Source: Akkermansia muciniphila
Lineage (GTDB): Bacteria; Verrucomicrobiota; Verrucomicrobiia; Limisphaerales; SXTU01
NCBI GenBank assembly: GCA_945874145.1
Contig: CAMCFN010000008.1
Span: forward strand, 25,605-89,604
DNA: 64,000 bases
Direction of reading: 5' to 3'
The notes under the pieces were generated by a model. It was not told the origin of the DNA and did not search any database. It saw only the letters and a program-made list of their open reading frames with translations. Each line of letters begins with the position of its first letter. Position 1 is the stretch's first letter. Shown here one piece after another: positions 34,385-41,555 of this stretch. The position numbers and the translations under genes are program-made.

Positions 34385-35231
34385 GGGTCCGGACACGCTT
34401 GCCGGCAAAGAGCGGCAGAGCGTCGGCAGGGATGGAGTTGCCCGCCCCCAGCATGGCGACGGCGGCGGTGTCAGCCGCGCGCCCGTGGGCGTAAATGAAG
34501 TGGTGGGCGGCGATCAAGTCGGGTCCGCCCTCACAAAGGAGGACAAAGTGCAACGGCAGGCTTTCCCGTGCGCCGATGGGCCATGCCGCGCGCGAGCCGG
34601 GGAGCGTCTGCGCCTTGGCGCCGATGCCGGGCCACGGCTTGCCGTCCATCCGGCGCGATTGGGCGTTCACCCGCGCGCCGTCTGCGACCATCCACGCGGG
34701 CGAATCCTTCCAGCCGGCAAACCAGAGCAGGCCGCGCCCGGCCATGAGCTTGACGCCTTCAAGGGAGACATAGCGGAGCTTCGCCAGCGTGCCCATTTCG
34801 TGCTCGTGCTCGAATGGGCTTTCGAGCAAGGGCCAAGTCTGGCGTTGCTCCGCCTTCGCCGCGTCCACGTCGGCGGGCTTGGGCCGGGGTGGTCGTGGTG
34901 TGGATGCTACCGGCGAGCCGCCGGCAAGGGCGATGAACGCACAAAGGGCTTTGGCGTGCGGGAGGCCGCTGGCGAGCGTGTAGAAATCCACGGCGTCGCC
35001 TCCTCCGCAACCGGCGAAGCAATTCCAGAGCGCGCCGTCCGCCGTGATGGAGCAGGACGCGCTGCGGTCTTCGTGGAACGGGCAGCGGCAGGACTTGGAC
35101 GGCTCGCCTGCGAATCCGAAGTGCCGCCAGAGGTCGTGAAGCGTGAGCCGTGCCTTGGCTTCGGTGAGGTTTACTCCGCGCCCTCCGCCTCGGCGTTCGC
35201 GCTCGCCTCGCACATGGCCACGAAATCTCAA
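34362..35231 (-). CDS. CHC2/Toprim primase, frameshifted
   Basis: A 289-residue product with an N-terminal zinc-finger of the DnaG CHC2 type (C50-P-F-H53 and C71-FAG-C75) and a Toprim-like segment (FVLLCEGGPDLIAAHHF, about residues 230-245). The frame then ends abruptly after LFAGKRVRTLAHGSTT, where relatives run on through the rest of the Toprim fold, and the continuation is found in another frame just downstream. A small deletion between two CGCACGGC-like sites would explain this. It overlaps the AlpA-like gene by 4 bp. The enzyme is probably inactive. Confidence 0.75.
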   Translation of the reverse strand: MRFRGHVRGERERRGGGRGVNLTEAKARLTLHDLWRHFGFAGEPSKSCRCPFHEDRSASCSITADGALWNCFAGCGGGDAVDFYTLASGLPHAKALCAFIALAGGSPVASTPRPPRPKPADVDAAKAEQRQTWPLLESPFEHEHEMGTLAKLRYVSLEGVKLMAGRGLLWFAGWKDSPAWMVADGARVNAQSRRMDGKPWPGIGAKAQTLPGSRAAWPIGARESLPLHFVLLCEGGPDLIAAHHFIYAHGRAADTAAVAMLGAGNSIPADALPLFAGKRVRTLAHGSTT

Positions 35232-35515
35232 TTCGAGCCGAGGTGGAAAAGTCTTACTCCTTTCACCTGTCCAGGCTCACGGATGGACACGCTCCGAATT
35301 TTCCCTTCGCCGGCCATCTGGTAGAGCTTCGCGCGGGTGAACCCGGTGTAATGCTCCGGTCCGGCCTTGGGGGAGCGAATCCAGACGGGCAATTGCCCTT
35401 GGCGCTCCGCCATGAGTTCGGCGGCGGTGGTGGCGAGTTTGCGACGAACTGCCGGGGTCGCTTCCGGGGCCACGATTGTTCCGCCGTGGCTGCGGGTGTT
35501 CAGGTCAGTCTTCAT
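35228..35515 (-). CDS. AlpA/excisionase-like DNA-binding protein
   Basis: A 95-residue protein. The C-terminal 55 residues (VWIRSPKAGPEHYTGFTRAK, then LYQMAGEGKIRSVSI and GVRLFHLGS) form a winged-helix HTH_17-type domain of the AlpA/excisionase kind. The N-terminus has an RRKLATTAAELMAERQG helix. Such proteins control integrase expression or direct excision. It is the first gene of the AlpA-primase-DUF3987 operon, all joined by 4-bp overlaps. Confidence 0.75.
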   Translation of the reverse strand: MKTDLNTRSHGGTIVAPEATPAVRRKLATTAAELMAERQGQLPVWIRSPKAGPEHYTGFTRAKLYQMAGEGKIRSVSIREPGQVKGVRLFHLGSN

Positions 35516-35618
35516 AGATGTCAGCTATCAACGCTGAACATCTAATCAGTGCTTCAAAGGACAGCCCCCCGTTTCTAAGAGCGGTGGGGCCGTCCACCTG
35601 TCGCCACTTCCCCCGGAG

Positions 35619-37073
35619 TCAGCCAGCGGCCACCAGCACGAATCGGGAGCCATCGAAGCGGGTCTTGCCTTGCTGGATGGACCTTCGGGACATTGTGGTG
35701 AGTGCTTCGAGGCGGACCTCGACCACGACTTTTCTCTTGGCCGAGCGCAGGCGCATTCGTTGCCTAGTCTTGCTAGCGTAAGACCGCCAGTCCTCTGATC
35801 GCACTCCCCTGAAAACCACTTCAAGCAGTTCTCCGATTGCTTGGTCAGTAAAGAGGCATAGCTGCGGCCCCAGCCCATCTTCTGTCAGCCACCAATCCAA
35901 GAGGAATTTTTCGCGCGGTGAAGGCTCGGGCAGCAGAGGGAGGCGCGACAGGCTCTTGCTTTTGCCGTTGATACGGGCCTTCCGTGCTTTCCTAGCTCGT
36001 TCGAACGCCCTGCCCAGCCTTAAGAAAAAGGCGTCGTCCTTCGCCCAGAGCGCCGGTGTGACAGCCGTCTCCACCAATGCGTGATGCTCGCGCTCAAAGA
36101 TAACTCCACTGCCGTCCTGCGCCAACTTGAGCACACCCTCTCTGAGTTTGGGGTCACTCTGCCTCTGGTTCCATTCTTCAATCAGCTCCTCCAAATCGCG
36201 CCCGTCGACCTTGATGTTGAGATGCTGCTCTCGGAGCTGGCCTGCTTGGGCGCGTAGCAACAGCGGCGCATACACCACATCGTTAAATTTCCACCGTCTC
36301 TTCTCCAGCACTGCTTTTGAGCGCTCCAACTTGTTTCTTCCGATTTCAAGCCCGTCGAACATAGAAGCAAGAATGCGTTGTTCTTCACCCAGTTGAATCG
36401 CCTCCCGCGCTTCAAGCACCTCTGGTGGTATTACCAACACAACCTCGCCACCCTCCTGGCGCTTCAGCTTGAATTCTAGGGACTCGCAAACCTGATATGC
36501 ACCCGCCACCTGGCTGCCGGTTGACTCAGACGAGCGCACCCAAAGCAGCGCGCCACTCGAATCGTATTTTGCCAAGAACAGTGACGACTCCCCGCTAAAT
36601 GCGGAGCCCGAAATGCTTGTGACCCCGAAAAGTGCTGGCGACCCGATGTAGCCGGCAACGAACATGTTCCCGCTCGAATCGAGGGCCACAGCATTTGCCT
36701 CGTCAGGCCTTGACCAAGAAGGGCGCGGCAATTGATTGCCTCCGGCTGTATTCAGCCAGAGCAAGTTCGACTGAACACCATAGCAAGCGACAAACACGTC
36801 GAGGCTATCTCCCGCCGTCACGTTGCTCGGGCCGAAGTTGCCGATTCCACTGAATGCACCGACCACCACAAAGCCGTCCCCCGGTGTCGTTGCCATGCAC
36901 AGAACGGTTCCGTTCCCAATGTTCTGCGCCTGAATGAAGCGAGGAGTTTCGAGGGCCGGAGCCGCGCCTCCGGTGAACAGTGTGAGGGCGAAGAGAGCGA
37001 TTGCGGCGAGACAACGCGGCAGTTCAGCCAAGAAAGCTGTCCTCAAGTAAGAGGAAGATGGTGAGTCTCGCAT
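35619..37073 (-). CDS. chimeric ORF: exported beta-propeller start fused to unrelated C-terminus
   Basis: A 484-residue frame with two unlike halves. Residues 1-190 have a signal peptide (about 20-40) and SBBP-type beta-propeller repeats (FVVVGAFSGIGNFG, VALDSSGNMFVAGYIGS, FLAKYDSSGALLWVRS). From about 195 the sequence becomes a charged, Lys/Arg-rich, cytoplasmic-looking region without repeats (KAVLEKRRWKFNDVVYAPLL, RARKARKARINGKSKSL). A propeller this short is incomplete. The composition is more AT-rich than the surroundings. It may be a fusion created by deletion on the island; function is unknown. Confidence 0.6.
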   Translation of the reverse strand: MRDSPSSSYLRTAFLAELPRCLAAIALFALTLFTGGAAPALETPRFIQAQNIGNGTVLCMATTPGDGFVVVGAFSGIGNFGPSNVTAGDSLDVFVACYGVQSNLLWLNTAGGNQLPRPSWSRPDEANAVALDSSGNMFVAGYIGSPALFGVTSISGSAFSGESSLFLAKYDSSGALLWVRSSESTGSQVAGAYQVCESLEFKLKRQEGGEVVLVIPPEVLEAREAIQLGEEQRILASMFDGLEIGRNKLERSKAVLEKRRWKFNDVVYAPLLLRAQAGQLREQHLNIKVDGRDLEELIEEWNQRQSDPKLREGVLKLAQDGSGVIFEREHHALVETAVTPALWAKDDAFFLRLGRAFERARKARKARINGKSKSLSRLPLLPEPSPREKFLLDWWLTEDGLGPQLCLFTDQAIGELLEVVFRGVRSEDWRSYASKTRQRMRLRSAKRKVVVEVRLEALTTMSRRSIQQGKTRFDGSRFVLVAAG

Positions 37074-37565
37074 GGTCGTTCCCGGCTTCTTTCTCCCTGT
37101 TGACTGGAAAAACTCCCCCGGTCAAGTCATAGATGTCACCAGCATTCTACCGTGTCCGACACGCACCGCGCGCCGCCGCTGCGCGCGGGGTAATTGCACG
37201 CTCTCCTACTGCTACTGCAAAGGTCGCTCGCTTGAGCCGGTGAAACCAGCAAGTCCCGGCACGTTCCTGCGGGTCGCTGACCTTGTCTCGCCGCGTCCAT
37301 TTCCTCTCTACTGGGTGGACAAACTCCCCGTCGGCGCGGGGAGAAGCGGGAAAAGGAGCGGCCGGGATGCGCCCAGGACTCGCACCTGGGTTCGCCGCGC
37401 TAAGTCGAGACTGGGAGAGCCTTTTCGCTCTTGGGTGGGATTTCACCAGTGCCCGCGGTGTTAGCAGTTTCGTTCCCGGCTGGAGGCACGCAAGGCGAGG
37501 GGCGATGCCGCGCGCAAGTGGAAGCCAAAGCGGGAAGAGGCTCATGGCTACCGGCAGCGAGCCCG
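37074..37565. other. 492-bp region without a supported gene
   Basis: Frames here are open mainly through base composition and show no recognisable protein. The stretch contains a tRNA-like T-arm (37372-37390, minus strand) and a single ACTGCTAAC (37460-37468, minus strand) matching the repeats at the island's left end. Confidence 0.5.
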
Positions 37566-37691
37566 TCAGAACCTGGCCTCGCGGAGTTGTTGCTCGGCAC
37601 GGACGGCGTGCCGGAGGTCGCGGACGGTCTTCTTGTCGCCCCCGCCTTGCTTCCACGGCTTGCACAGGCCGCACGCGGACGCCTTGTGCGC
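37566..37691 (-). pseudogene. Cys-motif tail in frame after a TAG stop
   Basis: Directly after the TAG of the 52-residue ORF, the same frame continues AHKASACGLCKPWKQGGGDK, then KTVRDLRHAVRAEQQLREAR, to TGA. The CGLCKPWKQ motif is the kind seen in tiny Cys-motif proteins of such islands, but here it has no start codon of its own. Confidence 0.5.
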
Positions 37692-37850
37692 CTAATCTGG
37701 CGTTGGGTGAGTTTGGTCTTCACGGGTGCTGGCAATCAGTTTCACCGCCGCTCGGCGCTCGCGCTTGGCGACGCGGCGCTTGTTCATGGGCCGCAGGTGC
37801 CGCCACCATTCCGGCGGGGCGGTCAACGTGTCTTGGCGGGTGTGGGCCAT
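37692..37850 (-). CDS. 52-residue basic island protein
   Basis: A small ORF with PPEWWRHLRPMNKRRVAKRE in its centre and a basic character throughout. I have seen similar EWW-HLRP-KR small proteins as companions of phage-like island genes, but cannot assign a function. It starts at ATG 37850 and ends at TAG 37694-37692, after which the frame stays open for 41 more codons. Confidence 0.5.
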   Translation of the reverse strand: MAHTRQDTLTAPPEWWRHLRPMNKRRVAKRERRAAVKLIASTREDQTHPTPD

Positions 37851-37873
37851 CGGCGGAGAGCGGGTTTCGCTGG

Positions 37874-38326
37874 TCAGGGCTTCACCCTCAAGCCCTCGGT
37901 GATGGCGAGCTTGCGTTGGTTGGTGTCGAACGTAAGGAATTCCCGCGCCTTCAGATGCAGCGCCGTAGCGACGTGAAGCACGTCGAGGCTGCGGTGTCCG
38001 CCTGCCGCCGTGTGGCGCTTGGAAAGGACTTCGGCCCGCCCATGCACATCCGCCCATTCCGCAGTCACGAGCACGACCGCACCGGTATCCAAATCGGTTT
38101 GCAGGTCTGCCAAGGCACGGTCGCAATCGGCTTGGGGATAGCCCTTGGTTTTGTCCCGCGAGTGGAGCCAGACTTGAAAGCGGACGCTCTGACGGAACTC
38201 GTAGAGCAGCAGGCCGGAGACGTGCAACGGCTCTGCCATGGCCTTGAAATACGCCGCCGCCGCCGGGGAGTTGTCCTGCCGCCGGTAGATGGCGCACAGG
38301 AAGGATGTGTCGGGGAAGGCGTTCAT
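37874..38326 (-). CDS. PIN-domain ribonuclease toxin (VapC-like)
   Basis: A 150-residue PIN protein. MNAFPDTSFLCAIYRR carries Asp6, a conserved Glu lies in LLLYEFRQSVRF, and RSLDVLHVATALHLKAREFL followed by TFDTNQR holds the C-terminal acidic residues. It would cut RNA when freed from its antitoxin. It overlaps the upstream Phd-type antitoxin by 4 bp. It is the second Phd/PIN pair on the island, and sequence divergence from the first (31921-32349) shows they are not recent duplicates. Confidence 0.85.
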   Translation of the reverse strand: MNAFPDTSFLCAIYRRQDNSPAAAAYFKAMAEPLHVSGLLLYEFRQSVRFQVWLHSRDKTKGYPQADCDRALADLQTDLDTGAVVLVTAEWADVHGRAEVLSKRHTAAGGHRSLDVLHVATALHLKAREFLTFDTNQRKLAITEGLRVKP

Positions 38327-38580
38327 CCTTCCTCACCGTCCAGTTCAGCGGCGCGCATCGCGGCGACTTCCTTGGTGGAGAATACACGGTCGCCCCACGT
38401 CTCTTTGAGCCGCGCCATGATGTCGGGCTTCACGAGTTTGGCCGTCTTGGCGGGCAGGGCCGGCACGAGGCGGGCGAAGAGCTTGCCCGCCTTGGTGATG
38501 CCGACTTCCTCGCCGTCCTCTATCCACGCGGCGACGCGGGGGAACTGGTTTCGCAAATCTCTGACAGTGGCCTTTTTCAT
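38323..38580 (-). CDS. Phd/YefM-type antitoxin
   Basis: An 85-residue antitoxin: MKKATVRDLRNQFPRVAAWI, then GEEVGITKAGKLFARLVP, is the Phd fold, followed by a toxin-binding tail (GDRVFSTKEVAAMRAAELD). The start at 38580 is preferred over an ATG at 38601 because it matches the family's MK-x-ATVRDLR beginning. Its stop overlaps the PIN toxin start by 4 bp. Confidence 0.83.
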   Translation of the reverse strand: MKKATVRDLRNQFPRVAAWIEDGEEVGITKAGKLFARLVPALPAKTAKLVKPDIMARLKETWGDRVFSTKEVAAMRAAELDGEEG

Positions 38581-38629
38581 CGTGCTACAAGATTGTCTCA
38601 CACGTCCACGGGTGTCAACCGTGTGCGGG

Positions 38630-38980
38630 TTACGCCTTGGCGAGGGTCTTCACACAATAGCTGTTCAGGCTTTCGCCTTCGGCAAGGGCTTTGAGCACGA
38701 GGCGCCGGTGCATGGTCGGCTCCACGCGGAGGACAAACTTGCCGCTGTAGTTGCGGCGGTCGGACGTGGCTTCGGGCAGGGGTTTCCCGTCAGTTTCCAA
38801 AAGCTCAATCCACTCTTCGACAATTCGGCAAAGGTCCGCATAGACCTTGGCCTCGTCGTCACCGTGGCAGCAGGGGCCGATAATGGGGGGCGCGCTGCCG
38901 ACAAAGCAGCCGTCTTCCTTGCTCCATTCCACGAGTTTCGTGTAACGGGCGGACTTGGCTTTGAGTTCGTTTGGTTTCAT
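38630..38980 (-). CDS. hicB: HicB-type antitoxin with RHH-like tail
   Basis: A 116-residue HicB-like antitoxin. The N-terminal YTKLVEWSKEDGCFVGSAPP is the HicB partial-RNase-H fold, and the C-terminal segment YSGKFVLRVEPTMHRRLVLK followed by GESLNSYCVKTLAK is a ribbon-helix-helix DNA-binding tail. It would bind HicA and repress the operon. The toxin gene lies first here and overlaps it by 4 bp, opposite to the hicBA pair at 9378-9801. Confidence 0.82.
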   Translation of the reverse strand: MKPNELKAKSARYTKLVEWSKEDGCFVGSAPPIIGPCCHGDDEAKVYADLCRIVEEWIELLETDGKPLPEATSDRRNYSGKFVLRVEPTMHRRLVLKALAEGESLNSYCVKTLAKA

Positions 38981-39171
38981 GGCTGGCTCGCTTCGATTTT
39001 CCGCCGCACTTCTTTCTCCTGATAGGGCTTCGCATCATCACCGGAGCCGCCGCTAAGGGTCGCCCGGACGCCCTTCGGATGAACGAAGTTGCGGTGGCTG
39101 CCCTTGCCGCCCCGGTTCACGAAGCCGGCTCGTTCCAAATCGGTGATGAGCTGGCGAAGCTTGCGTGGCAT
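38977..39171 (-). CDS. hicA: HicA-type mRNA interferase toxin
   Basis: A 64-residue HicA toxin. LRQLITDLERAGFVNRGGKG precedes the catalytic GSHRNFVHP motif, and the chain ends with a helix (YQEKEVRRKIE). It is the leading gene of the hicAB module, overlapping hicB by 4 bp. An integrase tail fragment lies about 35 bp upstream. Confidence 0.85.
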   Translation of the reverse strand: MPRKLRQLITDLERAGFVNRGGKGSHRNFVHPKGVRATLSGGSGDDAKPYQEKEVRRKIEASQP

Positions 39172-39207
39172 TCAGTATCAAAGGAGTATCACTGACGTTC
39201 GCCGGTG

Positions 39208-39285
39208 TCAAACGCGGTTGCCGATGTTCAAGCCCGGCAGCTTGGCGATGGCGGCGCGGAGGGTTCCAAGCTCGTGGTGCGTCGC
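39208..39285 (-). pseudogene. tyrosine integrase C-terminal tail, fragment 1
   Basis: The 25 codons read ATHHELGTLRAAIAKLPGLN plus a short end and TGA, the very end of a tyrosine recombinase that follows the catalytic Tyr. An upstream in-frame stop closes it. Plus-strand 39228-39282 matches 39878-39932 at 49 of 55 positions, so it comes from a related but different integrase. Confidence 0.65.
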
Positions 39286-39831
39286 TCAGGACGGCGGTTG
39301 GGGTGTTCCAAGGTTTGCCATCTCGCGGGCGGCACAGGCCTGACAGATGCCGTGCGTCAGTGAAATGCGTGGGTGACGTGCGAAAAATTCATCCACTCCT
39401 TGCCAGTAGCCATCATCGTCACGAACCTTGCCGCACCAGCCACAAACCGGGATCAAGTTGCGCAGCTTGTCGATTTCGGCGCGAGCGGCGACCAGTTCCG
39501 TGACATCGCGGAGGATGACGCACGCATACCGGCGTCCACCAGCGGACAGTTGCGCGATGCTGGCCTCGGCGGGAAACTCATGCCCATCGGCGCGCAATGC
39601 CCAGATCATCGAACGCGAACCCATCGGGCGGGAGGTTGTTCCACTTGCCGCGAAGCGCTGCATGTGTGCCCGGTGTCCCGCCCGGAACCGTTCCGGCATC
39701 AAGGCTTCCAAGCTCAGCTCGCTGACGGCTGCCAGAGTGTGTCCGAAGATGCGCTCGGCTCCGCCGTTGAAGAACAGGATTCGGGAATCCTCATCCACCA
39801 CGATGATGCCATCGTCTGCGATCTGGGCCAA
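39286..39831 (-). CDS. PAS-domain protein with C-terminal CxxC pairs
   Basis: A 181-residue protein with one PAS domain (DGIIVVDEDSRILFFNGGAE, then a linker and PAEASIAQLSAGGRRYACVI plus LRDVTE) followed by a short helix and a cysteine region: VCGWCGKVRDDDGYWQGVDE, then HGICQACA. This CxxC-GYW-C-x2-C tail occurs at the end of some PAS and receiver proteins and may bind metal. No kinase or cyclase domain is present. The only start in frame is TTG and the frame is open further upstream, so the N-terminus may be lost. It lies between two integrase tails. Confidence 0.65.
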   Translation of the reverse strand: MAQIADDGIIVVDEDSRILFFNGGAERIFGHTLAAVSELSLEALMPERFRAGHRAHMQRFAASGTTSRPMGSRSMIWALRADGHEFPAEASIAQLSAGGRRYACVILRDVTELVAARAEIDKLRNLIPVCGWCGKVRDDDGYWQGVDEFFARHPRISLTHGICQACAAREMANLGTPQPPS

Positions 39832-39848
39832 GGCGTTGAGGCATGTTC

Positions 39849-40067
39849 CTAACCCTGCTTCGGAGCCCTGAAAATCGTCAAGCCCGGCAGCTTGCCGACA
39901 GCGGTGCGGAGGGTTTCAAGTTCGTGGTGCGTGTAGCCGGCGTGGACGGCCTCGCTCTTGTGGCCGGTGAGCTTCATCCGCAGTTCCGGCCCAACGCCCG
40001 CGTTCGCCAGTGCGCTCGTAAACGAGTGGCAAAGAACTGGCAGCGCGGGGCAAAAACCAGCGGCCAT
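39849..40067 (-). pseudogene. tyrosine integrase C-terminal tail, fragment 2
   Basis: The frame reads SFTSALANAGVGPELRMKLT, then GHKSEAVHAGYTHHELETLR, with GH and the nucleophilic Tyr of tyrosine recombinases. The preceding HxxR box is lost: PVLC stands where H-x-x-R is expected, and all upstream domains are missing. It begins right at the end of the rhlE gene. The product cannot be an active recombinase; it marks the right end of the island. Confidence 0.75.
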
Positions 40068-41305
40068 CAGCGGCGCTTCCGCGCGCCGAAGAAGTAGCCG
40101 CTGCCGACGCGCGACATCTGGACCTTGCGCTCGTAGGGCTTGGGGGCGTTGGCTTTCTGGGCCTCGAACAACGCGGTGTAGCGGTAGTTGAAGCCTTCGA
40201 GCTTCTCGCGGGGAATCTGCTGGCTGATGTAGCGCTCAATGGAGAAGACGTGCATGGCGTCCTCGGCGATCATGAGGGTGAAGGCGTCGCCGGTGTTCTC
40301 CGCGCGCCCGGTGCGGCCGATGCGGTGGACGTAGTCCTCCGGGTGCTGCGGCACGTCGAAGTTCACGACGTGGCTGACGTTGGCGATGTCTAGGCCGCGC
40401 GCGGCGATGTCGGTGGCGACGAGGACTTCAAACTTGCCTTGCCGGAAGCCGTCGAGGGCCTGCTCGCGTTCGCGCTGGGTGCGGTTGGAATGGAGGACGG
40501 CCACGGCGTGGTTGTCGCGCTTGAGGACGCTGGCCACGCGGTCGGCCCCGTGTTTGGTGCGGCAGAAGACGATGACGGAGTCGTAGTTCACACGCTTGAG
40601 CAATTCCAGCAGCAGGTCGGTCTTCTGCATGTCGCTCACGGGGTAGATGACGTGCTTGACCGTCTCGGCGGGGGAGCGGCGCGCGCCGATCTCGATGGTC
40701 TCGGGATTCCGCATGGCCCATTGGATGAGCGTTTCAATCGCGGGCGGAATGGTGGCGGAGAAGAGCATGGATTGCCGCTCGGTCGGGCATTTCTGAAGGA
40801 TGCGCTTAACGTCCGGTAGGAAGCCCATGTCCAGCATGCGGTCAGCCTCGTCGAGCACGAGGTGCTGCACGTAGCCGAGGTTGCAATTGCCCTGCTCCAT
40901 GTGGTCGAGCAGACGGCCGGGTGTGGCCACGATCACGTCCACGCCGCTGCCGCTCTTGAGCGCGTCAATTTGCTTTTGATAGCCGACGCCGCCATAGACG
41001 ACCGCGACGGTCAGGTCAGTGAACCGGGCGTAGTCGCGGAAGGCCGTCTCCACCTGCGCTGCCAGTTCGCGGGTGGGCTCCAAAATCAGCGCCCGGGTCA
41101 CATGTTCGTGCTGCTTGAGTTTCGAGAGGATGGGGAGGGCGAATGCGGCGGTTTTTCCGGTTCCGGTCTGCGCGCTGCCGATGAGGTCGCGGCCTTCAAG
41201 GACGAGGGGAATGGCGCGGAGCTGAATGGGGGTGGGCTCGGTGTAGCCCATGGCTTTCACGCCCTCAAGAACGTTGGGGGTAAGGCCCAGTTTGGTAAAC
41301 GACAT
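40067..41305 (-). CDS. rhlE: DEAD-box RNA helicase (RhlE-like)
   Basis: A 412-residue ATP-dependent RNA helicase with all core motifs: the Q motif (GYTEPTPIQ), motif I AQTGTGKT, Ia PTRELA, II DEAD, III SAT, IV VIVFCRTKHGAD, V ATDIAARGLDI and VI HRIGRTGR. The C-terminus is short and basic, ending GARKRR, as in RhlE rather than DeaD. The start is at 41305 (MSFTKLGL); ATG 41332 is an alternative. The island abuts its stop codon, and the last codons appear intact. Confidence 0.94.
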   Translation of the reverse strand: MSFTKLGLTPNVLEGVKAMGYTEPTPIQLRAIPLVLEGRDLIGSAQTGTGKTAAFALPILSKLKQHEHVTRALILEPTRELAAQVETAFRDYARFTDLTVAVVYGGVGYQKQIDALKSGSGVDVIVATPGRLLDHMEQGNCNLGYVQHLVLDEADRMLDMGFLPDVKRILQKCPTERQSMLFSATIPPAIETLIQWAMRNPETIEIGARRSPAETVKHVIYPVSDMQKTDLLLELLKRVNYDSVIVFCRTKHGADRVASVLKRDNHAVAVLHSNRTQREREQALDGFRQGKFEVLVATDIAARGLDIANVSHVVNFDVPQHPEDYVHRIGRTGRAENTGDAFTLMIAEDAMHVFSIERYISQQIPREKLEGFNYRYTALFEAQKANAPKPYERKVQMSRVGSGYFFGARKRR

Positions 41306-41370
41306 GCCCTGACATTGCCGCAGCTGGGCCAAGAAGGGAAGCGGTCAATGCGGCGAGGAAAACGCCCGGG

Positions 41371-41486
41371 GCGCGGCTGTGTGCGTAGCATCCAGCCAGA
41401 GCATGTGGCCTTGGCTCCGCATCGTCCGACTTGCCAGCGGTGTCGGGCTGGCGTGGCCGCTGCGGTTGGTTGCGACACAGCCGCGC
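41371..41486 (+). repeat. 116-bp palindromic repeat, copy B
   Basis: Same length and orientation as 30446-30561, with perfect 12-bp terminal inverted repeats GCGCGGCTGTGT and ACACAGCCGCGC. It lies in the divergent spacer between rhlE and lspA, within about 70 bp of both starts. Confidence 0.85.
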
Positions 41487-41555
41487 TCTGGGGCAGTGCG
41501 GGCAGCCAAACTGGCGGTTGTTTTCCGTCCGCCAAACGGCTACATCACCGGGCAC

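Larger units (their letters stand above)
30811..40066. mobile_element. decayed genomic island at tRNA-Phe
   Basis: The region runs from the 3' base of tRNA-Phe to the 3' end of the rhlE helicase gene. It carries integrative-element genes (AlpA-like regulator, CHC2/Toprim primase, DUF3987, terminase-small-like protein), three toxin-antitoxin modules, and two non-functional tyrosine-integrase tails at the far end. Most genes run on the minus strand, toward the tRNA. GC content drops in parts, notably 35619-37073. A second copy of the tRNA 3' end was not found, so the right boundary is set by the integrase remnant and the start of conserved sequence. Confidence 0.75.

Noticed and set aside
37330..37480. 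A complete tRNA gene on the minus strand
   Set aside because: Only a T-arm-like hairpin is seen. No matching acceptor or anticodon arms could be built, so it is reported as a curiosity and not as a tRNA.
37566..37850. Pyrrolysine or selenocysteine recoding at the TAG
   Set aside because: No pyl genes or downstream recoding element is seen, and TAG is used as an ordinary stop elsewhere in the window. A nonsense mutation or gene boundary is simpler.
37283..39022. A 579-residue plus-strand open frame across the toxin-antitoxin region
   Set aside because: The minus strand of the same stretch encodes clear PIN, Phd and HicB proteins. The plus frame has low-complexity sequence and no motif.
30811..40066. 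Direct-repeat attachment sites bounding the island
   Set aside because: I looked for a second copy of the tRNA-Phe 3' end (TCGCCGGTTCAATTCC region) up to about 41600 and did not find one; the att pair is therefore not annotated.
30984..40067. Functional prophage
   Set aside because: Apart from one terminase-small-like protein there are no capsid, portal, tail or lysis genes, and the integrase is reduced to tails.
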